From Fremontodendron californicum (lineage: Eukaryota; Streptophyta; Magnoliopsida; Malvales; Malvaceae), in contig JAULJL010000010.1 in NCBI GenBank assembly GCA_030761205.1, positions 1,617,001-1,681,000 of the forward strand: a DNA stretch of 64,000 bases, given 5' to 3'. Made by a program: the position numbers and the translations under genes. How positions within the stretch are numbered: position 1 is the stretch's first letter; each line of letters opens with the position of its first letter. The notes beneath the pieces were generated by a model, which saw only the letters and a program-made list of their open reading frames with translations, was not told the origin of the DNA and made no database searches. Positions 1-11,540 of the stretch are shown here, piece after piece.

Positions 1-568
1 GGTATCTATCATATAATCAAACAAAATCAGCACTCAAGTAGGTTACTCTTGATTTTATAAAAATTGGAAATCTAATACATTGTTGATTGTTTGAAGATAT
101 ATAAATAATTGGTACAGGTTTAGAGACTAAACCAGATTTTCTGGCCAAGAAACTCATTGGACTTCTCTTTAACTGTATGTTCAAAATGAGAAACTCAAAG
201 AATGAAAGTAAAACTCACAGCAGTAAGCTTTGTCCTAATGCAATATTTCGAATTTTGATTGGGGAAGATGAAGCTCTTAGCATGGAAACTGCACCAACTA
301 TCATGACAGCTTCGTCTCAAGATGTAATTCAGACTCATATGTGGATAGCATTTAATATAACCATGCATTTATGAATTTTACAAGGAAAAAAAAACAAATT
401 GCAGCTTATTCCTTGAATATCAGACAACAGTATGTTAAGATTCATTTGTTGTGATTACCGAAAGTGATGAGTATTGAAAACTTCTGTTTTATCACATCAT
501 TTGATCATACATGCAGGCATGAGATAAGATGAGATGAGAGATAAATGTTGCTTATTCTTGGTTGCTAC
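1..568. other. Intron DNA of the left-edge hydrolase gene; no other gene seen
   Basis: On the minus strand this follows the donor of hydrolase exon 4 (AG|GTAGCA at 569/568). The next exon should start by completing a Ser codon and reading Leu-Gly-Gly (the nucleophile elbow). I searched the minus strand of this stretch for it and did not find it, so the remaining exons lie beyond the left edge. The small plus-strand frame at 177-374 has no recognisable domain and is not called. Confidence 0.5.
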
Positions 569-1787
569 CTGTTTCCAACTAAAACTGCTGGCTCTTTTAC
601 TATCTCCTTCAAAAAATCAACAACCTGATCTCTCCATATCATTGCATCATACTCAATAATTGCTTTCTCGCTCCACCCAAATCCTAGCAAGTCTATGGCA
701 TAAACTTTGTAACTTTTAGCCAATTCAGGTATGTTATACCTGCAAATTTGGAAAACAGAAAGAGCATTTAAGGCAGATATATGCAATGAGTATTTTCTGC
801 TTTGAGCCTCTAATTCTCATTGTTTCAGTTTCACCAGAAACTGCAATTAAATTTAAAATTAAAAGGTACACTATTTACAGTTCAAACAACTGAAAATTAA
901 TCCAGAAAGTAGTTTGGGTGGGCTACATGAATCCTTTTACACTAGCTTCTTGGGACAATATCATGCTCTCAAAAGGAAAATTAGTACAGGCAAGGCAAGA
1001 ATTTTGAGTAATATCTTTTATTTTTTTCAGTAATCATGAAACCATTTATTTCAAGTCCTCAAATAAGCTGATAAATTAAGTATATCTGCAACTGATTCAT
1101 GTGGTATCAAGCCAGGCCTCTGGAATAGTTTGCAATTTTGGGAAGCCTAAAACAAAGATGAGCATTAGATGGCAAACCTCCAATGGTAGGCAGAAGCACC
1201 AAATCCGTGAATAAGAACAATTGGGAACCCTTCTCCTTGTACTACATAATGTATTTTCCGACCACGCCATGTCCAGAAATTGTAACCTTCTGGCTTAAAT
1301 GGTAATCTCTCCACTCCTACAGAAAAACCAAAATTCACTAAACTATCTTAAAATCTGTCACCATTTACCAATATCGTTTAGTTACCCAGATTGCAGGAAA
1401 CAACAAAAACTAATTCCAAGTTTAAGAAACAAATAAATGAGTAGATACAACAAGAACAAATTGGCTAATAGTTAAAAACTGACCTTGAACTGGTTCACTA
1501 GTCAAGGAAGAGCCCATGACTGAGACACCAGATGCCACAATCCCCTTTAAAGCAAAACCCCTCCTCTTCATCATCTCACATTTGCTTCCTTCAAGAGCGT
1601 GCATGGCAGACAAAACAAAAGAGAAAGTAATCAAAATTTTGAAATAAAAGCAAAACAAGTTGAAGATTATAACCAAAATTAGCTTACTTGGCTGATGATA
1701 GATTCTTGAAGGAGCAAGAAACCTGTTAGAGATTGGGTTTAAGAACTCTGTTCTTACTGAAGGTGAGACTGCACATGAAGAAGACAT
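569..1787 (-). CDS. Chloroplast-type alpha/beta hydrolase (At4g36530-like), 3' part missing
   Basis: Member of the plastid-targeted alpha/beta hydrolase family related to Arabidopsis At4g36530; the substrate is not known to me. Four exons are visible on the minus strand: 1688-1787, 1484-1588, 1178-1316 and 569-739, all with GT-AG junctions and continuous phase. The N-terminus is Ser/Arg-rich (MSSSCAVSPSVRTEF), as expected for a transit peptide. Exon 3 holds the oxyanion-loop motif IHGFGAS and the flanking YHWRYNIPELA; exon 4 holds YAIDLLGFGWSEKA and ends inside the VLVGN-S nucleophile elbow, so the catalytic Ser is split by an intron whose far end is outside the window. An in-frame ATG at 1829 would add 14 residues; 1787 is preferred because it begins the transit-like sequence. 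The catalytic Ser, Asp and His exons are not in view. Confidence 0.85.
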
Positions 1788-1829
1788 TTTTACTTCTCCA
1801 AGAATACTTCTTAAACCCTGACTAACCAA

Positions 1830-2340
1830 TGAAGAGTAGCCCTTAATTATTGGTTAAAAAAGAAAAATAAAAGAGTACGAGAAAGAGAAAAGTAGGCAAA
1901 GGGCTGATATTTTTGAGAGTTGGTTTTAACGGTTAAGATTCTAAGCCTTGCGAGTTATGTGGCTGGTGTAACTTGGGGAGTTGTGGCAAAGTCCAAACCA
2001 TGCACCAGATTTTGATTTTTTAATCCCATTTTCCCTATGAAGCTTCCCAATTTCCAGGCAATTTTTAGATCATTTTACAGTTTTAATGCTGGTTAAAATT
2101 TTTTGAAGTTTGGTTGCATTTTTAATATGCAAAGTTGAAGTTCAAGTAAGGGTCTCCACAGCCTCTTTATCAAATATATGAAACATTTTTCTTCTGGTTA
2201 TCTTCATTAATCTTTCAAACCCAATACCAAAAACAGATATAAGCAGGTGACAGTCTCTAAAACCTCCATGCCCTCACAAATCAATAGGTAGCTTTGAAAA
2301 GGAATTCCAAATACATAATATATCTTGCAGAAAAGGTCAA
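1830..2340. other. Promoter/upstream region of the hydrolase; no gene seen
   Basis: AT-rich DNA upstream of the minus-strand hydrolase gene. It should contain that gene's promoter, but I see no clear TATA box or diagnostic motif and no open frame worth calling. Confidence 0.4.
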
Positions 2341-2343
2341 ATA

Positions 2344-2756
2344 TCTATACTTATATTAAAACTTCTCAACGAATTAGTGTCACCTATTTTATCTGGATTT
2401 AAAAAAAAAAAAAAAAAAAAATTAGAATTTGAGACAAGTAAAAATATATTTAAAAAAAAAAATTATGTTTAAAAAAATTAAATATAAAAAATGGATAATC
2501 TTTTTAACTGGATAAACTTTTTTAAAAATTGAGTAAAAAGTAGGTAATTTTTTACTTATATTAAAACTTCTCAATGAATTAGTATCACATGTTTTATCTG
2601 GATTCTTTTAAAAAAAAACTAAAATTTGAAACCTTCACTGTGTGAGTGAAAATATATTAAAAAAAAAAAATCATGTTTAAAAAAATTAAATATAAAAAAT
2701 GGGTAATCTTTTTAAATGGATAAATTTTTTAAAAATATGAGTAAAAAGTGGATAAT
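2344..2756 (+). repeat. Direct duplication of a ~205-bp AT-rich unit
   Basis: A unit beginning ACTTATATTAAAACTTCTCA at about 2350 recurs from about 2557. Both copies continue through a poly-A stretch, the word AAAAAATTAAATATAAAAAATGG and GAGTAAAAAGT before diverging near 2756. The first copy is preceded by TCTATACTTATATT, which resembles the 5' ends of plant Helitrons (inference). No coding potential is seen. Confidence 0.6.
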
Positions 2757-2899
2757 TATTTTTTAAGTGGGTAGTTTTTTTAGAAGAGTGGATGATTTTT
2801 AAAAATAAATAGATTTTTTATTAAATATATTATTAAAAGATATAATTATCCCTATTTAATTTTTTAATTTTATAACTTTACTGTTCTTTTGTATTTTTT

Positions 2900-3256
2900 G
2901 AGTTGGTGTCCGGTTAACTCGTGATATCAACTCAGTGATTCCTTTTAATATAATAAAAGATAAAAGATATTTTCTTCAACTGAGTTGGTGTCCGGTTAAC
3001 TCGTGACACCAACTCATTGATTCCTTTTAATATAGTAAAGATAAAGTTTCATGTATTTGGAAAATAGGACTTTGAAAACATATATCTATACTATTATAAA
3101 AGGAATGACTGAGTTGATGTCACTGAGTTAAGTGACACCAATTCAGTTGGTAAAATTATAAAAAGATCAAATTAATTATTATATCAAATCAAATACTATT
3201 ATAAAGTAAATTGTTGAGTTGGTGTCACTAAGTCAAGTGACACCAATTCAATTGGT
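2900..3256. repeat. Four copies of a palindromic Helitron-end-like repeat in both orientations
   Basis: The palindromic word GAGTTGGTGTC...GACACCAACTC occurs four times, attached on one side to CCTTTTAATATA or its complement. Copies at 2900-2955 and 2982-3037 point left; copies at 3085-3150 and 3193-3256 point right. The right-pointing copy at 3085 begins TCTATACTATTATAAAAGGA, the form common at plant Helitron 5' ends. No matching 3' hairpin plus CTRR end was found nearby, so complete elements are not claimed. Confidence 0.55.
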
Positions 3257-3599
3257 AAAATTATAAAGATACCAAATTAATTATTATATCAAATAATAAA
3301 ATAAAAGGTATTGATATATTTTCAATTTTTTATATAATTTTTACTATGAAATAATTTATCAATTTTTTTTAAAAAACTACATACTTCTTAAAAATAATTA
3401 CCTACTAATCAATTTATTTTTAATATATTTTTTCATCCGCAGAATGTACCATAATTTAGTTTCTTGAATATGTCTCCGACACCAATACTTTAAGAAAATA
3501 AAAATCCGCACAAAAAAAAAAAGTGCTGAATAAATGATGCTAAACGGTTGCGTTTAATGTGTAACTTATTTTGGCGGACTTTGATTGCCTCTTCCATAA
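3257..3599. other. AT-rich upstream region of SYP112
   Basis: Mostly A/T runs. An isolated AACGG core is present at 3543-3547 but does not match the full MSA consensus. No gene is seen. Confidence 0.4.
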
Positions 3600-3610
3600 T
3601 CCAACGGCTA
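3600..3610 (+). promoter_or_regulatory. MSA element (M-phase-specific activator) upstream of SYP112
   Basis: TCCAACGGCTA matches the mitosis-specific activator consensus YCYAACGGYYA at all 11 positions. In plants this site is bound by three-repeat MYB (MYB3R) factors and drives G2/M expression; it is established for B-type cyclins and the syntaxin KNOLLE. It lies about 650 bp upstream of the SYP112 start codon and close to the likely start of transcription. Its activity here is inferred. Confidence 0.6.
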
Positions 3611-3955
3611 TCCCCTGTTAAACGAAAATTTAAATTCCGTAACTGCATAATCTCGTTCCCTGATTCACTTTAAAACTCCCCATTTCAACTGTTTTTTTCT
3701 AGTTTTGGCAACAAAAAAGAAAAATACAGAATTAATTTTCTTGTATTTTGCTTCAAAATCATTCACATCCAAACCCCATAAACTTACAGAGAAAAGAGAG
3801 ACTTTGAAGGATTTTTGGCATTTTAGGGAAGGCTTTGACACTCAACAGAGCAGGGCTAAGAATTCTCCTTGGTTTTCTTGGAACCCCACTTTCAGGTTTC
3901 CTTCATTACTTTCACGACTATTATCTTCTTCATGGGTTTTTTTCCCTTAAAATTT

Positions 3956-3981
3956 TCTCTCTCTCTCTCTCTCTCTCTCTT
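3956..3981 (+). repeat. (CT)n tract in the SYP112 leader
   Basis: About 13 CT units in what should be the 5' untranslated leader of SYP112. CT microsatellites are common in plant leaders. Confidence 0.8.
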
Positions 3982-4038
3982 TATTACTACATTTTGTTTT
4001 ATTCATGCAATCGTTTCCTGAGTTTGTCTCCGTTAACA

Positions 4039-4256
4039 ATGGTGGTATTTAGACTCCTGAAGAATCAGTTTAAAAGAAGATCACCAAGAATTTTTAGAAG
4101 TTTATCCAAACAAGGGTTAGTTTCTCTTCTTTTTTACAAGCCAGTGGGTTTTCATTTTTTATGCTTTTTTTTCCCGGAAACAATTTCCATTTTCTGTTCT
4201 TGATTGTGTTTTGCAGGAGGGTATTTTGTTTTTTTGCAAAATTCTTGCAAAGATGA
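4039..4256 (+). promoter_or_regulatory. Possible upstream ORF whose stop overlaps the SYP112 start
   Basis: An ATG at 4039 opens a short basic frame (MVVFRLLKNQFKRRSP...). If the leader intron 4116-4216 is spliced (donor GG|GTTAGT, acceptor TTTTGCAG), this frame continues and stops at TGA 4254-4256, which overlaps the main ATG at 4253 as ATGA. Such a layout can reduce or couple translation. It depends on the intron and on transcription starting before 4039, neither of which can be proved from sequence. Confidence 0.35.
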
Positions 4257-5155
4257 ATGATCTAATGACAAAGTCGTTCTTAAGTTATGTGGAACTGAAG
4301 AAACAGGCAGAGAAAGACTTAGAAGCCGATCTTGATATCGAGAATGGCCTAGGCCAACTCAACCCCACAGATGAAAAGAACCTCTCTCAGTTCTTCCAAG
4401 AAGTGGAATCAATCAAGATCACGATGGAAGAGATTACCAATCTCGTGTTTGATCTTCAAACCCTTAATGAAGAAACTAAGTCCACTCACAGCGCCAAAGT
4501 TCTTCGAGGGTTAAGAGATAGGATGGAGTCAGACACGGTTTCCATTCTTAGAAAAGCAAAGATCGTCAAGGCAAGGCTTGAATCACTCGAAAGATCCAAC
4601 GTAACTAATAGGAGATTATCAGAAGCGTATAAAGAAGGGACTTGTGTTGATCGAACCAGGATTTCAATAACCAATGGTTTGAGGGTTAAGCTTAGGGAAA
4701 TGATGAATGGTTTTCAAGCCTTGAGGGAAAAGATTTTATCAGATCATAAAGAAGATCTCAAGAGAAGATACTATAATGCAACCGGAGAGTTACTTAGTGA
4801 AGACATGCTTGAAAAAGTGGTTTCAGGGGGTGAAAAAGTTCAGTTATTTGCAGAGAAAATGGAAATGGATTTGAGGAGCAAGGAAAGACATGAGGCTGTG
4901 ATGGATATTCAAAGAAGTTTGCAGAGGCTTCATCAGGTGTTCCTTGACATGGCTGTTCTTGTTGAGGCACAAGGGGAAAAAATGGATGATATTGAAGAAA
5001 ATGTGGCCAATGCAGGTAACTTTATCAATGGTGGAACCAATAGCCTTTACTATGCAAATCAAATGAAGAAGAAGAAGAAAGCATGGGTTTATTGGGTTTG
5101 GGCTGTTGGTCTGATTATACTTCTAGTTTGCTTCATTTCAATGTTAGCTTCGTGA
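4253..5155 (+). CDS. SYP112: Qa-SNARE syntaxin SYP112 (KNOLLE-related)
   Basis: Plasma-membrane or cell-plate Qa-SNARE of the SYP11 group, which drives vesicle fusion during cytokinesis with SNAP33 and VAMP72 partners and the SM protein KEULE. Single coding exon, 300 residues, the usual length. The N-terminus MNDLMTKSFL is conserved in the group. The three-helix Habc domain spans about residues 40-165, and the SNARE motif about 204-265. The zero-layer glutamine is Q240 in MAVLVEAQGE. A basic linker KKKKK is followed by the tail anchor near 277-297, ending CFISMLAS. An in-frame ATG at 4211 lies before a good splice acceptor (TTTTGCAG at 4209-4216), so 4253 is chosen as the start. An MSA element at 3600 suggests mitotic expression. 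SYP111 (KNOLLE) itself is the alternative; sequence memory favours SYP112. Confidence 0.93.
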   Translation: MNDLMTKSFLSYVELKKQAEKDLEADLDIENGLGQLNPTDEKNLSQFFQEVESIKITMEEITNLVFDLQTLNEETKSTHSAKVLRGLRDRMESDTVSILRKAKIVKARLESLERSNVTNRRLSEAYKEGTCVDRTRISITNGLRVKLREMMNGFQALREKILSDHKEDLKRRYYNATGELLSEDMLEKVVSGGEKVQLFAEKMEMDLRSKERHEAVMDIQRSLQRLHQVFLDMAVLVEAQGEKMDDIEENVANAGNFINGGTNSLYYANQMKKKKKAWVYWVWAVGLIILLVCFISMLAS

Positions 5156-6251
5156 GAAAAAGCACATTATCAGGCAACGTTTTGGGCACTTTCTCTATAA
5201 ATTCATTCATCAATTGTCTTCTGATAAAAAAAAAAAATTTCAACTATTTTTGCTCATTTTCTTTAAGTGACTGATACAATATTTTGGTTCTTTTGTCTGA
5301 CATTAATGTCCATGGCATTGAACTTTGTCTGTTTTCCTTCTAGGTTGGCTTCTTTGATAGTTTCAACATTTTGAATAAATTTTGCTCTGCAATAATTCCA
5401 GAATTCATCAATTTGTAATTCATTTTCCAGTTTATCTTGAATCAGACTTCTGCCTTTTTAAAATAACAAGTTTTTGTAGTATGAACTATCATATGCAAAA
5501 AATTACTAACATTAAAGAGTAAGGCCCTGAATTTCATTGGATTTTTTTTCTTCTTATAATTGGAAATTTTAAGTTATCCAATTGATCACCTTTCTACTAA
5601 TTCAGTATAGTAGTACAATTTTTAACCATTAGAGTGATCTTAATGCAAAGTTTAATTGACATGAAATTTAGTTTTTGATCAAGTGAAGATATCGACCTTT
5701 TTCTTCCTCCTCTCTTTTCTTGTCTCTTTTTCCTCCCCCATGAATCTTTTCTCTTTATGCTTTTTTGCTTTACTAAAAAGTGCAGATAAAAGAAGGAAAA
5801 TGAGTGAGGTTTGATCTTTTTCACATGATTAATCTGCAACATTCTGGTTAAACTTAAACCCCATCTTATCATAATTCCCTTTTTTAGTATAGCTTGATTC
5901 GAAAGTAACAAGGCTAGCTGTGCCAATGACAATAAAAATTCCTAATGGCAGTCTGAGTTTTATATGTACTTGTCTTGCCCCATATGCTTATTGCTGCAAT
6001 ACCAAAATCTCAAAAAGAAATCGATCGATGACTGCAATGTTGAGGGAGGCCAAAAAAGTAAAAAAAAAATAAAGAAAGAAAGAAAGAAAAACCCATTCAA
6101 TCTCATAATTTTAAGGAGAATCTAGTTGATCAATGCATTTCCTAATGATAAATAGACAAGCTATAACTTCTTGTCCTACATGAACAAACATACAGAATCA
6201 GTAATATTTGACCACTGAGAAGGCAAAAACAAAAGAGATCATCGACCGTCC
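5156..6251. other. Intergenic DNA, SYP112 3' end and beyond
   Basis: Contains the SYP112 3' untranslated region at its left end, then AT-rich DNA with a short AAAG tandem near 6070-6088. No coding frame with recognisable features is present; the minus-strand frame at 5597-5932 is low-complexity and rejected. Confidence 0.5.
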
Positions 6252-6431
6252 TGACACCCGGACTTTTCATTTCTTTTAAAGTGTTTGTGTCCAACATTTG
6301 TGTCCGACACATATTTGAACAAGAGTACGAGGGTATGATCATATATATGTAAAAACTTTGAAAAAATTAAGTATATCCGTGTCGGAAACATACATGTATC
6401 CGACACTCATCTCCGAATCCATATAACATAG
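6252..6431 (-). mobile_element. MITE family 1 copy (diverged)
   Basis: Matches the repeated element described at 24248 and 48365: central words GTGTCCGACAC, a loop region with AAAACTTTGAAAAAATT, and the terminal word ATAACATAG. The left terminal repeat is eroded. Its orientation matches the 24248 and 48365 copies. Confidence 0.7.
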
Positions 6432-9400
6432 CTCCTGACTCCTAGGGTATTTTAGCTATGTCAGCTGGTCAGGTCAGGCCATTGTCATTTGACGACTGAC
6501 CCTTGAAGGATCTTAGTCTCAGGCTCTCAGCTAGACCGATCCAAGATTATCTCAATTTCAACATATTACACCAATTTGACGTGGTTCAGCTTTGACCATA
6601 TAAAAATAATTGATGAAAATTAAATTTATGTATGATCTTTCAATCAAAGTGATAATAACCTTCGATTACTATTATTTTTTTTCAAAGATGAATAACAACC
6701 GACCAAAGACACGAGGGCATTAAAAGTATATATATAAGCAACAAGACGATTAATGAAAACAAAGATTGGCATAAACAGCCAAAAAACTTTAAGACAAAAC
6801 TCAAATTAGTTCAACAAAAGATGTTTAGTTTCCTCCTTAATCAATAGCCATAACTTTAAAGAGACTGATTCCAGACATGGGTTTTGTCGCTTTTTGCAAA
6901 ACAAGTTTGTTTTCCTACAGCTTTGTCAAGATTCAGCAACAAAGACACAGTTCTTTAATTGTTACCTATATAATGTTTTAATCTTTCATTCTCTTTATTT
7001 TAAATGTATACACCATTTAAACTTATATTTGGGATATGTTTTTTTTGAAGATAATTCATAAAATTCTTCACAAAAAAAAAAAAAACACGAAAAAATACTC
7101 ATAGATTATGTTATTTGTTAGTAAAATTTACTTGTTCCTCGCAATTTGTGTCATATTAGCATATATATTAGTATATATTAAGATGGGAAGATTTTTAAAT
7201 TTTGAACTTCAACATTAGTACTATTATTAATGATTACAATTACAAATTACAAATTCCAAATTCCAAAAATTCCTCTTCCAATGGACGATTTGCCCATGGC
7301 AATAACCTTTTCTATTTGTAGTGCATAAAATAAAAAATCACCAATGTTGGTAAGACATTTTTGAGATTAATAATTTGCTCTTATATTTAAATAACTTGTC
7401 AATAAAATCTAGTTAATAGGTGCTTATAAAACATCATTTAGATTATTATTTTATATGCGATTGGTGAAATTTAAAAACTTCACGAGTAAAATTAAAATCT
7501 TAATCATGTATTTTTTATTTATCATAATAATTTAGACATGTCTTATTTGAGTATTTGACAAGCTTCTAATTTTGATGATGAAATTAAAAAAACTCATTTA
7601 AAAGTGTATGAGATGATTTTTCATCGGATTAGAGATATTTATTCGACTTGACGATTTTGAAACATAATTATAAGAAAAAATATATAATTAAGTTATCTAT
7701 CTTATTATTCTATTGAATTGAACTATGAAAGCATTGTCTAGTTTTCCTATTTAGGATGCAAACATACTAAGCACGTTGGTTAATCTAATCAAATGAGGAG
7801 AATCTTAAAAACAATAATAATTTTTTTTTATATATTTAATAAATACAAAATAGCTTATATTAATTTAATATATTTTATATATGGAATGAAATTTACATGC
7901 TATACAAATTTTGATTAATATGTATTTTATTAATTTCATTTATTTATATAATATCAATATGTAACTTATTTTTAATATATGATTTTTTATAAATAAATAA
8001 ATTCTCATGTAATACGTAGGTAACAACAAATATTATTTGTTAAAAAAAATGGTAATAGATAAAAAAAAAATGTTTGAAGCTAGAGAGTTCACTTTTTTTT
8101 TTTTAATCGTAATTTAAAAATAAAATAATGAATTAAAAATATTGATATTCAAATTTTAAATTTATTAAATATCAACTATTAAAAATAATTATATAAATTA
8201 ATTAAACTAATTTAGAATTTGAGATTGAGATTGAGATTGACTTTGATATTGCTAGAAACTTGTGAACGGATAACGTTGTAGGGTTTACAAAATGTGGTCC
8301 ACCAAAACAATAAAGAAATCATAAGGAGTAACAATCAAGCCCACTGGCCATCGGGAATGGACTCCGGCACGTGCATTTTTGGACCTTTGCTGGTCTCCAC
8401 TCACTGGTTGTGGGATCTTCTTCACATGGCTCAAACTTTGACCCTACCAAACCAAATACAGATTTATATGATAATTTATGTATCCGTATCGTATTTATAT
8501 ATTTTATTATATCATAATTATATTTAAGATATTTTATATTTATATAAATTTTGATACATTAATAATTCGTATTATTAAGATTTTGAGACATTCGTGTATT
8601 CGTATCGTGTTCATGTTATTCATTCGTATCATGTCATGTTCGTGTTATTTTTTCTGTGTCGTGTCCAATATTATCAGTCTCAGTTAGGTTTTTACGTGGC
8701 CCCCCCACTGTCCATGTATGGCAGGTTCACGGTTCACCCTCACCCCTCCCCCCCCAAGCCTGGCTCTGGGCTCTGGCTGCCATGAATTTCAGCAGGGGTG
8801 GTGGCCAGGCCAGGCCAGGCCAGACCATGTTCTCCTATCTTTGGGGCTTGGATTTGGTTCAATAAACCAACCACACATTTTCGATTTTTTAATGATTATT
8901 GGAAGACAAGTCGGAGAAATTATTGGGATTTTAGAATTTTTTTTAATTGTTTGTATCTATAGATGTCCATTTTAACTTTTGTTTTGATCTCAAAATTTAA
9001 AATTTGAATTTAACATTATAAAAACTATTTCCTTATAGATATTGTAATTGTGTTTTTCTTTTGTAGTGCTATAATCATTTCCTACTTGTTTTTTTCTCTT
9101 TTCTTTTGGGAATTTTAGATAATGTTTGGTTTCAGAAAATAGAATTCATTTTTATAGCTAATTACGCATGAAGTCTATATTATGTTTTTTTTATACTTTG
9201 ATACTACTAGTTTGTATTTATGGATTGTTATTTTATATATTAATAATAGAGTTTTAAAATAAACAAAATTAAAAAATTTGTCACGTGCTAATATTTTTTA
9301 TTATATTAATTAATTTATTTTTTCGATATGCCTACGAAATATGTATCAATCGTTTAATCTGATCAATAATTTTTTTTTATAATGTATTAGATAACTTTTT

Positions 9401-10130
9401 ATGTATTTACCATCTTAATTAATACTAAAATTTTCATAAATTTTAAGACAAGTTTGGATAATTAAGTGCGAAACACACTATCTTTTTATCAACTTGGAAA
9501 TGAGCTTGGATTTTCAAATTTTGAGATTGAAATAGATAATTTCGTACTTATTCATACAAAAAAAAAGTATAAAAATATAATTAAAAATTTTGTTTTTATT
9601 AACACTTGATCTTGAGCCAAGCGGGTGGGTTAACCTTTGATTCAAGGTACAATATACCTTAACTCATAATAATTGGATTCTTAAAAAAAGTAAATTTTCT
9701 TTTATCTCTGTTTTTATAAAATTTTAAAATTTTTAATTATCATCAATATTTTTGAAGAGATTAATTTATTAGTGGGAAATTGATTAGAAAGCATTAAAAA
9801 GGTTTCCCATCAAATACTAATCGGGTGGGTAGAAAAAGACGCATCTCCGGAAATATTTTATTGATTGCCACGTGTCTTCATCTACACGCTTTTTTCACTC
9901 CCTAGAAGACCGTGAAATATCCTCCTCCATTAAAATAATAAATCAAAAGATTACTTTTGAACGGAGCCTAATTAAAAAACTCACAACAAAATAATAATTA
10001 TTTTATTATCTACTTGCTATCCGTAAAACAACTTCTCTACGCAAAACAAGGAAAGCTACGAAAATAAAAACCTTTCCACTTAATTGTGAGAGCGTTGTGA
10101 ACTAAATACGACCTTTAAACTCTATATGTG
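6432..10130. other. Long AT-rich intergenic region; no gene supported
   Basis: Very AT-rich with several poly-A and poly-T runs. A stretch at 8470-8680 resembles the CGTGTCGTGTTCGTG-type repeat also seen inside the Helitron at 43258-43912 and at 33305-33545. Near 8690-8835 there is a short GC-richer island with GGCCAGGCCAGGCCAG units. A G-box core (CACGTG) lies in CCACGTGTC near 9870 but no gene follows it. The plus-strand frames at 8294-8975 overlap one another and show no domain. Confidence 0.5.
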
Positions 10131-10370
10131 CTTGTGTTTAGTGGTGTAATTTAATTTAATCGAGTCGAGTTTAAGTATTAAAAAATTTTGATTTGTGATT
10201 TGAATTTGATCAAATTTTATTTTTAAAACTCGAACTTAATCTGAAATAAAAATTAAACTACTTGAGTTTGCTCGATTAGATTTGTTTACTTAATAAAAAA
10301 ATGAGCTCGATACTCATGCTCATGCTCGACTTCAAACTCGATTATTTGTGCTCGATTTCAAATTGAGATT
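10131..10370. repeat. Unclassified CTCGA-rich repeat
   Basis: Repeated words such as CTCGATTTCAA, ACTCGA and GAGCTCGA in an AT-rich setting. This style of repeat is common in plant intergenic DNA. I could not define ends or assign a class. Confidence 0.35.
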
Positions 10371-10375
10371 TTCAG

Positions 10376-11540
10376 GACGAGATTTATACATTATTTTTAT
10401 TGATTTAAAGAAAACTTATGATAGAGTACTTAAAGACGTTATTTGATGGGCTTTGAACAAGAAGACAATTCCTCTCAAATATGTTAATATAATAAGAAAT
10501 ATGTACGAGGGAGTAGTTATGAACGTGAACGTATGAACTTGTGGTGGATTGGCAGATGAGTATTCTATTACAATAGGAGTCGTGTCAAGGATCAACGTTG
10601 AGTCCTTTTCTCTTTGTCATGATAATGGATGAAATAACGGAAAGCATTTAAGATGAAATAACTTTGTGTATGCTATTCACTGATGATATTGTATGCTATT
10701 CATGATATTGTATTGGTTGATGGGACTAAAGAAATTATGAATACCAAATTATAATTGTGGAGACAAACACTAGAAGCTCGGATTTTAGATTAAGCATATT
10801 AAAGACTGAGTATATGAAGTATATGTTTAGTAAAAGAAGAAATAACATAAGACTTATCACACTTGATGATCAAAATGATACCAATAGTAGAATGCTTTAA
10901 GTATCTAGAAACGATAATTTATAAAGACAAAAAAATTGATGAATATGTTAACCATAGGATTAAGATTGAATGATTTAAATGAGGAAGTGTGATAAAGTTT
11001 TGTATGATCATAATATACCTTTTGAGTTTAAATGGGATATTTTATAGTATGGCTATGAAATATGTTTTGCTATATGGTACGGAATATTGGAATAACAACA
11101 AGCAATATATACAAAAAATAGTATAATCGATATGTAAAGGTTAATATGGATATGTGGTAAAGATTAGAAAAAACAAAGTTAAAAATGAGGATATTTCTCT
11201 TCAATTTAAAATAAGAGAAAATCGTTTATTTAAAATAAGAGAAAATCGTTTATGGTGGTTTCATCATATAGAACATAGATATAAGGATAAACTTAATAAA
11301 AAATATGGATCAAATTGATATTGCACAAAGTAAAATGTTAAAGGAAAGATAAAAAAGATACGGTTGAAAATGATAAATAATGATATGAAATTATTAAAAC
11401 CTAAAAAAGATAATAGTGATGGATATGAATGATTGGAGAAGTAGAATTAGTGTACCGGATATAAATAGTTATATATCTTGATTTTTGTAGCGGACCCAAA
11501 TATATTGAGATTAGTGCTTATTGATTTGGTTTGATTCATT
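10376..11540 (+). mobile_element. Decayed RTE-type LINE (reverse transcriptase remnant)
   Basis: Translation in shifting plus-strand frames gives a clear non-LTR reverse transcriptase: FIDLKKTYDRV near 10397, a WALNKK...PLKYVNII block, then LCMLFTDDIVL-like sequence near 10665 (the DD catalytic pair region), VDGTKE, LWRQTLEA and KTEYMKYMFSKRR, followed by the tail sequence typical of plant RTE elements. Stops and frameshifts are frequent, and the apurinic endonuclease part is missing. It is therefore a dead 5'-truncated copy. It lies about 700 bp upstream of the TULP start codon. Confidence 0.75.

Noticed and set aside
2900..3256. Regularly spaced palindromic repeats that look like a CRISPR array at first sight
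   Set aside because: Only four units, in both orientations, with unequal and similar spacers, in a plant nuclear genome; the transposon-end explanation fits better.
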